From Acidobacteriota bacterium (GTDB lineage: Bacteria > Zixibacteria > MSB-5A5 > GN15 > FEB-12), in contig DATKXK010000005.1 in assembly GCA_035529075.1 (NCBI GenBank), positions 1 to 64,000 of the forward strand: a stretch of DNA of 64,000 nucleotides. Direction: 5' to 3'. Position 1 is the stretch's first letter. Each line of letters opens with the position of its first letter. Below the pieces are notes generated by a model. It was not told where the DNA came from. It searched no databases and saw only the letters and a list, made by a program, of their open reading frames with translations. The position numbers and the translations under genes are program-made. Below are positions 9,235-16,999 of this stretch, in pieces.

Positions 9235-10521
9235 TCAGATGATGCGCCTGAGTATCAATGATACTTCCTTCTCCTCGCTGTCGCGCTCTATGCGCACATT
9301 CACTACCGCACCCTCCTGTTTGAACATTGAGCGCAGATCGAGACTGCCATAGTCAGTGATCAACTTGTCGTTAATCCTGAGTATTTTGTCGCCTACCTGC
9401 AAACCTGCCTCCTCGGCAGGAGAACGTTCGTGAACCTGTTGAATTATGGCGTAACCCTGCAACGCAACTGCCATTACAAAGCCTGACATATCGTATTCGA
9501 AAGGAGTATCGAATGAACTGTTGGGCTCGACAAACAGCCGTCGCCGATGATAATCAAAGACAAGATTGAAACGTGACAGCAGCTCCAGTCCGATCATCGC
9601 CTCATAAATCGCCTGATCACGATGTTCCTCGGATACGTAACTTGCAATCAGATCGTTTATCCGATAACCCCCGATATCAATTTGCGGGAGTCGGGCGACA
9701 AATCCGCGAGTTTCCACGCGCTGTATATTGAAGCCGAGGCTGGCGGGTAGTTTCATTTCAGGCAGAGTGATATTATGTTCACCGCCAACTACAAGCTGTA
9801 GCCGATCGTTATAGCCAAGATCCATCAACAGCTTCATTGATATACTGCGTCCGTCCTGCATCTGCAGTGTCGCCGGAATTGACCAGGGACCAAATCCCAG
9901 GGGCTGCCATGGGATTGCGACGCCCTTGCCTCCATATTCGTAATTTCCAGGCTCCCTCAGAGTTATGATCATCTTGTCGAAATTTATGTCCACCACGAAA
10001 TGCCTGAAAAAGGTGGCGCTGATCTGGCCTACGCTGCCCGACCACATGCTGCTATTGCCCGAACTGTAAGGCGTAACGACCGCAGTTTGTTCTATGAATG
10101 TCACACCGGGCAGTCCGACGGTAATTCCGGATGCAGTTTTGGAAACGAGCTTCTCCGAATCTTCATTGCCGACCCCGATTTCACCGTCATACACTAAACC
10201 CAGAGAATCAACTTCGGGACTGCCCCAGAAAAGGAGCTGGTCCCACATGTATCCGTCATCGAGGAGCATGTGAACCTGCCGACCGTTCACCTCACACAGA
10301 AAACGAATGTCGCCCCTGTATATATCAAAAGGGAATTGTATCGTGCCGTCATCTGCCAATATTCTATAAGCGCCGGGCGGCGGGCTTGTCTCAGCGCTGT
10401 CGCCAGCGCCGGTGTTACCAGACGCCAGAATAACGCCCGGTAGAATGAGCAGAATAGTCATACTATATATTCGAACCCATAGGGCAAGGGAGGGTGAGTG
10501 TGTGGTGTCATTTGATTTCAC
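9235..10521 (-). CDS. Retropepsin-like/PDZ protein with altered catalytic motif
   Basis: 428 residues from a GTG start at 10521, preferred because AAGGAG stands 9 bases upstream and the product then begins with a signal/anchor segment (about 15-35). The domain order copies the 7628-8872 protein: an aspartyl-like half, a second half (LLMDLGYN) and a PDZ domain (about 340-428, HERSPAEEAGLQVGDKILRI). The first motif reads LLDDGY (Asp88-Asp89-Gly90) where the paralogue has DTG, so proteolysis is doubtful; it may bind peptides instead. The start overlaps the TetR stop by 14 bases, so the genes are translationally coupled. A longer ATG start at 10539 is possible but has no ribosome site. Confidence 0.8.
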   Translation of the reverse strand: MKSNDTTHSPSLALWVRIYSMTILLILPGVILASGNTGAGDSAETSPPPGAYRILADDGTIQFPFDIYRGDIRFLCEVNGRQVHMLLDDGYMWDQLLFWGSPEVDSLGLVYDGEIGVGNEDSEKLVSKTASGITVGLPGVTFIEQTAVVTPYSSGNSSMWSGSVGQISATFFRHFVVDINFDKMIITLREPGNYEYGGKGVAIPWQPLGFGPWSIPATLQMQDGRSISMKLLMDLGYNDRLQLVVGGEHNITLPEMKLPASLGFNIQRVETRGFVARLPQIDIGGYRINDLIASYVSEEHRDQAIYEAMIGLELLSRFNLVFDYHRRRLFVEPNSSFDTPFEYDMSGFVMAVALQGYAIIQQVHERSPAEEAGLQVGDKILRINDKLITDYGSLDLRSMFKQEGAVVNVRIERDSEEKEVSLILRRII

Positions 10522-11155
10522 TGTGACCGACTCCTTCATTCTTAATGCCGCGTGCGAAAATATCCAGATACGTTCTGACGTACTCCTCCGGCTCGAAGTA
10601 TGCAAACGAATAGGTTGATGAGTGCGCTCTGTTGACAATGCTCCGAAAAGAATACAGAAAGTGACTTATTGCCAGATCAACATTGAGATCGGGACGCAGA
10701 GAGCCATCGCTTAGACCGAGATGGAAAATCCTGCGAAGCCCTTCGGCCAATTCGTTGTTTATGGTCTGGAAAGACGCAAATATGTCATCGGTAATCAGTT
10801 TTCGATCGATTCCTTTGAAATCCCAGTAGAGCTGTAAACGAATTGAGCTGCGGTGCCGGCAGGTAAACGAATAGAGAGACTCACCCCATTTGATTATCTT
10901 TTGAAGTCCAGTGTCCGCCGTGGCCAGTTCCCTTTTCTGTTCGGTCCAGCGGGCTGAAAGATCTTCAATAAGGATCGACAGACTTATCTCGTCTCGGCTC
11001 TTGAAGTAGGCATAGAGAGTCCGCCGCGTGTATTCAGCGGCCGAGGCAATATCGTCCATACTGGTATTCTCGATACCTTTTTCATCAAAGAGTTGGCGGG
11101 CAGCTTCTAATATGAATTTCTTTCGGATCTCACGTTCGATGGCTTTTCGAGACAT
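10508..11155 (-). CDS. TetR-family transcriptional regulator
   Basis: 215 residues. The N-terminal TetR helix-turn-helix (about 12-58, with ARQLFDEKGIENTSMDDIA and YTRRTLYAYFKSRDE) is canonical; the C-terminal ligand domain is all-helical and diverged, so the inducer cannot be predicted. It is the first gene of an operon with the PDZ protein 9235-10521 and may control it. Upstream, ATGTAACAT is a small palindrome near a possible TATGAT -10; either could be part of an autoregulatory site. Confidence 0.9.
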   Translation of the reverse strand: MSRKAIEREIRKKFILEAARQLFDEKGIENTSMDDIASAAEYTRRTLYAYFKSRDEISLSILIEDLSARWTEQKRELATADTGLQKIIKWGESLYSFTCRHRSSIRLQLYWDFKGIDRKLITDDIFASFQTINNELAEGLRRIFHLGLSDGSLRPDLNVDLAISHFLYSFRSIVNRAHSSTYSFAYFEPEEYVRTYLDIFARGIKNEGVGHSEIK

Positions 11156-11409
11156 TGCGGCGCCTCATTCTCCAGGAAATTACACATAGCGTGCGATATG
11201 TTACATCATACGAGTATTGTTGGTTATTGTTTCAAAAAGACCTGGTGATATCTGATACTTTGGCGGGAGTTGATTGCGTCTATTTGGTATCCAGGAAGCG
11301 GCATCTCCTGAAGAACTTTGCAGCCTCACCATATGGCATGGCACTACATCGTTGACGCGCCTGTCTGTTCGTTCCAGATTCTACTGTCTTTCGATGTGGT
11401 CCGCTTGTT

Positions 11410-11506
11410 GTCCAGTGGTGTAACGTGATGGCAAACCCGAATTCCACCGAAGTTAGGGGGGAGTGAGGTCGGGGCCGCCAAAGATATTGATCCCGTCTCC
11501 CGCACA
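11410..11506 (+). repeat. Element A, copy 5
   Basis: Block I is lost or very diverged. GTGGTGTAACG, CGAATTCCACCGAAG and the core GGGAGTGAGGTCGGGGCCGC are intact, followed by AAGATATTGATCCCGT. The 378-base gap 11156-11533 holds nothing else. Confidence 0.75.
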
Positions 11507-11533
11507 GGCAGATGGTTAGCGCCAATGTAACTC

Positions 11534-11727
11534 TCAGTTTCCTTTGTGGCTGATCAGCTCCTCGGGAGTCAGGTCCTTCAGACCCTCCCTTTGTAGTCGC
11601 CTCACGAACGATGGAGTCACATTGTGATTATGCAGCTCGATGAGAATCGATGGAGCCAGGTTGTCATAACCCAACTCAGACATTTGGCGAACGTAACTTG
11701 GAGTAACCTCATTTGCCAGCTTTTTTT
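11534..11727 (-). pseudogene. Out-of-frame C-terminal extension of the M56 gene
   Basis: Right after the A7 run on the minus strand (T7 at 11721-11727) the next frame continues for about 60 residues with two more repeats of the same VTP-x-(Y/F)VR kind (VTPSYVRQMSELGYDNL, VTPSFVRRLQREGLKDL) and ends at TGA-like stop 11534-11536. Removing one A would fuse it cleanly to the M56 protein. It is therefore the true gene end, lost by a one-base frameshift, a sequencing error in the homopolymer, or reached by slippage on the A-run. Confidence 0.8.
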
Positions 11728-13670
11728 GCCAGCATTTCAATTATGCCGTCAATGTCCTTATATCCCCGTTCTTTCATCTCCTCTACATCTTTCTGGGTGA
11801 TATCGAAACCACACACCCACACCATATTATCTTCGGACACATCCATAAAGCGATGCCGGTAACAATCCTCGAAATCGCCGACATCTAGATTGAATGCGCG
11901 CAAGGTGACAAAGCTCTTGTATGACAGATCGCGGAAGCCGGCGTCGCGGAATTCTTCCACAAATTTGGGGGTTATGCCGTGTATTCTTGCCGAGATTAGC
12001 TGGTCAGCCGTGAGATGTCCAACTCCCAATCTTTCGAATTCTCGCGCGTCATCCGGAGTGACGCCCTGGACCCGCATTGAAAGCAACCTATCGTAGGGCA
12101 AGTCGGTGTACCCGGTCTTGCGGAACTCTTCTATATACTCCGGAGTTATACCTTGTGATCTTGCCGAGATTAGCTTATCCACGTCGAGACTAAGATGACT
12201 ATAACCCTCCAATCCGGATATGAACTCCCGGGAAACATCAAATATGGCAGTGGCAAGCACTTTCTCCTTATCATCGCCACGAAGTCCGTACGGGTTCATA
12301 AAGTGCACGAATTCGGAGTCAGGCTGAAAGTACCATTCGCCCTCTCCCCAACAATTCCGGCCGTTTCGTCCCAACCTTCCGTCCAGGAAGAAAGTGCCTG
12401 CATCGCGGATGAGCTGAAAGGTTTGTTGGCCGTCACCGATCTTGTCGAAGAACTCATTTCGATCGAAACTGAACGCTATCCGTGAGTCGCGGCCTCGATT
12501 GAAACGAATATAGAGTTTATCGTGGTCTGACTCGATTTCCCACTCGCCACGCAGATCGCCGGGTCCCGGATCGAATGTTTGCGTCGCTTCGATTTTCTCG
12601 CTGGCCTGCACCGCCGAATCGTTCGAGCCGCCGAACGATCCGAGAAACACAGCAATGATAGGAATGACCACGAGCATACCGGAAATGCTCAGCACCGATG
12701 AATAGAAGCGTGGTTTTGTCGCGCCGACTATCCGCCGAATGCGACGCCTGAGCGGCGTGCCGGTAAGGGCGGTACCAAAACTTGTCTGAAACATTCTTAA
12801 CTCCTCCAAATTAGCCAATGCGCGGGCATACCTGAGTCGGTTGCCTGTTCTGAGAATGGCCGTGTCATCGCAACAATCCTCCCGCTCGGTCCTGATCTGG
12901 CGGGAAAGCCACCAGATAGCCGGATTGAAGAAGAACAGCGTTTCCACAGCCGTCTGTACTATATTGACGAGGACGTCGTAACGTCGAACGTGAGCTAGTT
13001 CGTGTACAAGGATCATCTCAATCTCGGAAGGATCGAGCGAAGCAAACATACTTACAGGAACCAGTATCACCGGTTTCATCCAGCCTACCACACAGGGCAC
13101 TTTGACCAGAGAACTGCTCAGAAAGGAAACGAGTCGTCTGACCCTGAATTCATCGCACAACTTCTCGAACCGCGCCTGCCACTCGGGCGGTACCGAGGAG
13201 GTGCCTCGCCTGACAAAGCCACGGGCACGGCGCCAGCCAAGAAGATGGTAGACGGAAAACAGCATCACGCCCGCGATCCAGATCATAAAGATGTACCGAC
13301 TGATCGAAGGATGTTTCCACCAGCGGTTTGATGAAGATACACCGTTCGTGGGAGCGGGGGTGTTAATTGTCGCGCCAACGTCCGAACTGCCCTCTCCACT
13401 GGCCAATTCACCTGTCACTGCGGAAACGTGTCTTGCCGGACCGTACCCGTCAGGCCGAACTGAGACGGCCGTCACGGCTGCAGCCACGATAACGGCTGCC
13501 ATGGCGCTGCAAGAAACGGCGTAACGAATCTTTGCGTTACTGCTTCTCAACAGGGATAGCGCGACGGCTGCAAGAATCCCGATGAGAATCCCCTGCCAGA
13601 GTGAATGCATCAGAATAGTCGCAACAGTGCGGATACACGGCTCCAGATCAATTAATTGACTCTCGATCAT
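11709..13670 (-). CDS. blaR1: M56-family (BlaR1-like) membrane metalloprotease/sensor with helical-repeat tail
   Basis: 653 residues. Four N-terminal TM segments flank an M56 zinc protease domain with VHELAHVRRYD (about 227-237) and the downstream Glu in EREDCCDD. In BlaR1/MecR1 this domain ends signalling by inactivating the BlaI-type repressor. After TM4 (about 340) comes a short extracellular domain, then tandem helical repeats of about 28 residues (G(I/V)TP-x-x-x-EEF-x-x-x-G-x-x-DL), common in M56 proteins of Acidobacteria-like genomes, in place of a penicillin-binding domain. The ligand is therefore probably not a beta-lactam. The ATG overlaps the BlaI stop (ATGA). The frame closes just after an A7 run while the repeats continue in another frame. 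Confidence 0.88.
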   Translation of the reverse strand: MIESQLIDLEPCIRTVATILMHSLWQGILIGILAAVALSLLRSSNAKIRYAVSCSAMAAVIVAAAVTAVSVRPDGYGPARHVSAVTGELASGEGSSDVGATINTPAPTNGVSSSNRWWKHPSISRYIFMIWIAGVMLFSVYHLLGWRRARGFVRRGTSSVPPEWQARFEKLCDEFRVRRLVSFLSSSLVKVPCVVGWMKPVILVPVSMFASLDPSEIEMILVHELAHVRRYDVLVNIVQTAVETLFFFNPAIWWLSRQIRTEREDCCDDTAILRTGNRLRYARALANLEELRMFQTSFGTALTGTPLRRRIRRIVGATKPRFYSSVLSISGMLVVIPIIAVFLGSFGGSNDSAVQASEKIEATQTFDPGPGDLRGEWEIESDHDKLYIRFNRGRDSRIAFSFDRNEFFDKIGDGQQTFQLIRDAGTFFLDGRLGRNGRNCWGEGEWYFQPDSEFVHFMNPYGLRGDDKEKVLATAIFDVSREFISGLEGYSHLSLDVDKLISARSQGITPEYIEEFRKTGYTDLPYDRLLSMRVQGVTPDDAREFERLGVGHLTADQLISARIHGITPKFVEEFRDAGFRDLSYKSFVTLRAFNLDVGDFEDCYRHRFMDVSEDNMVWVCGFDITQKDVEEMKERGYKDIDGIIEMLAKKAGK

Positions 13671-14050
13671 TTTGACCCCGCCTCCATTTCATCCAGCATA
13701 CGTCTGATTTCGGCAAGTTCCTCAGGCGAGACCGGACGCGCGGCCAAGGCCTGGGCGACAAGTTTGCCGGTAGAATTGTCGAATACCCTGGCAAGAAGGT
13801 GCCTCACGTATTTACGATGAACCTGTGCGTTGGATGCGACTGCCCGGTAAACGTGGGCTCTGTGTCTTTCATCCCGCTTGACAAGCCCCTTCTCGGCCAT
13901 GATCTGCATCAGTTTGAGGATGGTAGTATATCCCCGCGGCGGGTTGTCCTTAAGAAGGGCATGTACTTGGCCGACCGTGCACGGGCCATATTCCCACAAC
14001 ACTTTCAACAATTCCAGCTCGGCGTCTGTCGGATTCTGCTTATGGACCAT
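13667..14050 (-). CDS. blaI: BlaI/MecI/CopY-family repressor
   Basis: 127 residues from ATG 14050, chosen because GGAGAG lies 6 bases upstream; an upstream ATG at 14065 overlaps that site. The winged-helix domain (about 5-75, with TDAELELLKVLWEYGPCTVGQV beginning it and YTTILKLMQIMAEKGLV as recognition region) is typical of BlaI, and a C-terminal dimerisation helix follows. The protein would repress its own operon until the M56 partner is activated. The overlap of four bases with the M56 gene shows one operon. A good palindromic operator lies 40-56 bases upstream. Confidence 0.92.
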   Translation of the reverse strand: MVHKQNPTDAELELLKVLWEYGPCTVGQVHALLKDNPPRGYTTILKLMQIMAEKGLVKRDERHRAHVYRAVASNAQVHRKYVRHLLARVFDNSTGKLVAQALAARPVSPEELAEIRRMLDEMEAGSK

Positions 14051-14089
14051 CACAACTCTCCACATGGTTCAAAGCTGTCAGTAGATGAG

Positions 14090-14106
14090 TACGAAGAGCT
14101 TCGTAA
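14090..14106 (-). promoter_or_regulatory. Candidate BlaI operator
   Basis: TACGAAG-AG-CTTCGTA is a perfect inverted repeat with a 2-base spacer, placed 40-56 bases upstream of the BlaI start. The 15-mer CGAAGAGCTTCGTAA (14092-14106) recurs with one mismatch at 22642-22656 upstream of the hydrolase gene, which suggests a common regulator. Confidence 0.65.
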
Positions 14107-14199
14107 TAAGTTTCGAACTTTTTGCCCCGACTTAGTCTCGCGTCCGGGAAGCCGGTGCGGGTAGAAGAGGACCGTGATCGCTCGGCTAACTATATACAG

Positions 14200-14313
14200 A
14201 GTAACCAGTTCATTGACAATTGGGCAGCGGCAGCTATGAGTCTTTCGAGCGTATTTGTAGTAACCAATAGTCTACGCTTACGGCGCTTTAGGACAGTTCT
14301 GGGCCGAGTCTAA
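14200..14313 (+). pseudogene. C-terminal remnant of a P1B-type (copper-transporting) ATPase
   Basis: The plus-strand frame ending at TAA 14311-14313 reads ...AAAAMSLSSVFVVTNSLRLR plus RF. This is the very characteristic end of CopA-class heavy-metal ATPases, whose last helix reads AAAAMALSSVSVV-N-LRLRR. Only about 37 codons are left; nothing upstream resembles the rest of the enzyme, and no start is present. It is a decayed gene end. It lies beside a BlaI/CopY-family repressor gene, but the two face opposite ways. Confidence 0.75.
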
Positions 14314-14340
14314 CCAGACAACATTTACTCCTATTGCATT

Positions 14341-14475
14341 ACCCTCCAACGACTTCCGCTGATCATTACATAGTGTAACTGGATGACGAATTCGAAGCTC
14401 ACAAAAGTTTTCTGAGAGTGATATTGGGGCCGCCATGTATATTGACCCTGCCGTCCGGCGGAGTTATTTTTGTGT
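14341..14475 (+). repeat. Element A, copy 6 (complete type copy)
   Basis: All blocks are present in order: CCTCCAACGACTTCCGCT, TACATAGTGTAA, GAATTCGAAGCTCACAAAAG, TGAGAGTGATATTGGGG-CCGCC, TGTATATTGACC, then the hairpin CTGCCG-TC-CGGCGG and TTATTTTTGTG. The T-rich end makes the last 35 bases look like an intrinsic terminator read on the plus strand, although the flanking genes diverge here. Confidence 0.85.
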
Positions 14476-14512
14476 ATGTCGCCGTAATTCGTTCGCATTG
14501 CTTTAGGATCGT

Positions 14513-15130
14513 ATGAGAAAGCATCCCCACCACAAGGCTTTTGAAGTAGTGAGATCCGGATACGATCGGCTAGGTAATCTCTATACCGCGGAAAGAGAAA
14601 AGGCTGACAATTGGAAGGAAGTGAAGGCGTTTACCTTGCGGCTGCCCGCCAACGGAAGAGTCCTCGACGCCGGATCTGGAACAGGTATACCGATAGCTCG
14701 GCACCTGGTTCAAGCCGGATTCGATGTCGTAGGCATCGATTTTTCGGAGACAATGGTAGCGGTTGCACGCGAAAACGTGCCGGACGCCACTTTTCAGCAG
14801 ATGAATATGACCGCCATCGATCTTCCGCCGGAATCGTTCGACGGCGTGATTTCCACCTATGCTATTATTCATGTACCAAGGGAGGCGCATGCGAGCATCT
14901 TTCGATCGTTTCACTCGATCCTGAAACCACGGGGCGTGATGCTTGTCTCGGTAGCCAGTTGGGCCTGGGAGGAGTTCGCCGAATACATGGGCGTGGAAAT
15001 GTTCTGGAGTCATTTTGGCCCGGACAAGACCCAATCACTCATCACTGAAGCCGGCTTTGATATCGAGTTCGGTCGCGATGTGGAGACCGGTGGCGAGAAA
15101 CACCATTGGGTTCTGGCCCATAAACGTTAG
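14513..15130 (+). CDS. Class I SAM-dependent methyltransferase
   Basis: 205 residues. The SAM-binding motif I reads VLDAGSGTGIPIA (about 50-62), motif II ends in VVGIDFS with the acidic ribose contact, and the post-motif region (MTAIDLPPESFDGVIS) fits the Methyltransf_11/25 group of small-molecule methylases. No substrate domain is recognisable. It is a single gene bracketed by element A copies 6 and 7. It is unrelated in detail to the O-methyltransferase pair at 23084 and 31648. Confidence 0.9.
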   Translation: MRKHPHHKAFEVVRSGYDRLGNLYTAEREKADNWKEVKAFTLRLPANGRVLDAGSGTGIPIARHLVQAGFDVVGIDFSETMVAVARENVPDATFQQMNMTAIDLPPESFDGVISTYAIIHVPREAHASIFRSFHSILKPRGVMLVSVASWAWEEFAEYMGVEMFWSHFGPDKTQSLITEAGFDIEFGRDVETGGEKHHWVLAHKR

Positions 15131-15142
15131 ACCTAATCGATT

Positions 15143-15240
15143 ACTTTCCAACGACTTCCGCTCGCGGTGGAATATCGCACTACGATCTTAAAGTTGAATA
15201 CTACAAAAGTTTGGGGAGAGTGATACTGGGGCCGCTTTTA
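15143..15240 (+). repeat. Element A, copy 7
   Basis: TTTCCAACGACTTCCGCTCG starts 12 bases after the methyltransferase stop, followed by GTTGAATACTACAAAAG and the core TTGGGGAGAGTGATACTGGG-GCCGC. It lies between convergent genes. Confidence 0.8.
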
Positions 15241-15365
15241 AGCCCTTATTCCCGGCCATAAATTGTATGTTTGGAATAGTCCGCGTTCTGTCTATCATGT
15301 TCAAGCTCTCGTTTGCCTGGGCCAACAAGCAAGCATGGGCGAATCCACCGACTTTTGAGCAAACA

Positions 15366-15438
15366 TCCAGTTGCGAAAGTCGTCTCGCAGGGGACGGCAT
15401 TGATATCCACCCCGTCGGAAGATGGGGTCATTTTGTGG
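15366..15438 (+). repeat. A-like variant with terminator-like end
   Basis: CCAGTTGCGAAAGTCGTCTC-GCAGGGGACGGC is the shorter variant seen also at 6064 and 29163. It continues into TTGATATCCACCCCGTC and a CCCC...GGGG hairpin followed by TCATTTTGTGG, like block IV of element A. Confidence 0.6.
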
Positions 15439-15515
15439 ATGGCTGCGAGATTCTGTGAAATCAGCGGGGTGTTCATCAACAGCTGAGGAAGAAGCACACC
15501 CATCTAAGATGCTGC

Positions 15516-16991
15516 TTACTGCCAGTCCTCGGATTCGTGGCATGCCCCTGGTCCTGAACAGGTGCCGTTTTGATAGCTGATCTGTCTGGTGCCGAAAGCA
15601 ATCGTTATCTGGCCATCGACATGCACTGTTTTGCCGATTATCGCCAGCCCGGCATCGACGGTCGCCGAGTGACATTCATAGCAGGCCACATTTTCCTCGC
15701 GCACATGTTTTTGGTGTCGACCGGACAGGTCACCCGGATTGGCGCCGTCATCATGGCACGAACCGCAGGCCGCCTGGGCCGGGGCGGTCCATATCGGTCC
15801 GTTGGCTGGATAGCCACCCGCGAAATTCCCGTGGCAGTAGGTGTTGCTGCATACACCGGTGGCCCGATTCCACTGCGAGGAGCCGTCGGCGAGTTCACCC
15901 CAGGTGACTTCGGCGGTCGAATCAATTTCCCAGTGTCCGGGACTGGTCAGGCGGGCCGGGACCAGGTGGCATTCGGTGCACGAGAAAGCGTCGGCGACAT
16001 AACCGCCCTCCACGTGTGTCATATGGGCTCCCACCGCCAGAGTAGCCGCCGAGGTCTCTCCGCGTAGACCTTGCGGCGGTGCCCCCGTCAGGTTGTGCAC
16101 GCCGCCATGGCAGTGGGTGCAGGCGTCCGAGCCTGTGCCATGGCACTCATCGCAGCGCGGTTGGTCCGGTGTCGAGACGTTGGTGACACCGTTGACGTGC
16201 AGAGACGGCATCACGATAGTCAACGACGAGTCCACTACCTCAGCGTGACAGTCGGCGCAAACCAGGCCGCTGGGGGTGAGGTGGATCTGGTGGACGAGCC
16301 CTAGGTCGGCCGGATTGGCCCCGCCATCGTGACACGACCCGCACTCCGCCTGTCCCGGAGCAGTCCATTCGGGCGAGTTACTGTGGTAGCCGCCGTTGAA
16401 ATTTCCGTGGCAGTAAGTGCCGGAACAGGATCGTGCGGTCCGGTCCCAGACAGCACCTCCGCTGTCGGCAAATCCTTGCCACGTGATTTCAGCGATCGAA
16501 TCGAGAGTACCGCTGCCGAGATCCAGATGATACGGCTCAAGCATATTGCCTGGTACCAGGTGACATGACCGGCATTCCACGATCGCCGAACGCGGTGTCC
16601 CCGACAGGTGCGTCGTGTGGGCTCCCACGGCGACAGTGGTATCGTCCGTCTCATCGCGGAGGCCGAATGGCGGAGCGCCGGTATTGTTATCCTGGCCACC
16701 GTGGCAGGTGATGCAGGTACCGCTGGCCAGGTGGCAATCAACGCACGAAACACCGACTTTTCCACCTCGGAAATAATTGCCGTGGCACGTGGCACAACTT
16801 ACCGTGCCGTTGATCCGCGCCACCCTACTGTGAAAGTCTGGCGAGAGGGAGTTCATCCAGGAGGCGGGATGCGCGCCGGGCAACTGGCTGACTGCCCGCT
16901 GGTCGCTGCATCCACAGGTCAGCAGAATGAAACTCAGGAACGGCATCATGGTCTGGCAGACTCTGTAAACAATGTATCCCATTTTGGTCAC
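15516..16991 (-). CDS. Multihaem c-type cytochrome with CxxxxCH/CxxCH repeats
   Basis: 491 residues from a GTG at 16991 (ATG at 16982 is equally possible). A hydrophobic signal ends in a Cys-rich TCGC segment, perhaps a lipobox. Haem sites in order: CATCH, CVDCH, CITCH, CRSCH, CSGTYCH, CGSCH, CADCH, CDECH, CTHCH, CTECH, CSNTYCH, CGSCH, CYECH, and a final CSGPGACH with five residues between the Cys. So 13 normal or CxxxxCH sites plus one odd site. The protein is an internal duplication: CHGN(F)-GGY...W-AP-Q-x-CGSCHD occurs twice. This is the Geobacter-type CxxxxCH...CXXCH repeat of exported electron-transfer proteins. It starts 8 bases after the second cytochrome, in the operon with the beta-barrel. 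Confidence 0.92.
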   Translation of the reverse strand: MTKMGYIVYRVCQTMMPFLSFILLTCGCSDQRAVSQLPGAHPASWMNSLSPDFHSRVARINGTVSCATCHGNYFRGGKVGVSCVDCHLASGTCITCHGGQDNNTGAPPFGLRDETDDTTVAVGAHTTHLSGTPRSAIVECRSCHLVPGNMLEPYHLDLGSGTLDSIAEITWQGFADSGGAVWDRTARSCSGTYCHGNFNGGYHSNSPEWTAPGQAECGSCHDGGANPADLGLVHQIHLTPSGLVCADCHAEVVDSSLTIVMPSLHVNGVTNVSTPDQPRCDECHGTGSDACTHCHGGVHNLTGAPPQGLRGETSAATLAVGAHMTHVEGGYVADAFSCTECHLVPARLTSPGHWEIDSTAEVTWGELADGSSQWNRATGVCSNTYCHGNFAGGYPANGPIWTAPAQAACGSCHDDGANPGDLSGRHQKHVREENVACYECHSATVDAGLAIIGKTVHVDGQITIAFGTRQISYQNGTCSGPGACHESEDWQ

Positions 16992-16999
16992 TGGTTTCT

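Noticed and set aside
11709-13670. M56 protein as a true beta-lactam sensor
   Set aside because: No penicillin-binding sensor domain with SxxK follows the last TM segment; helical repeats are there instead.
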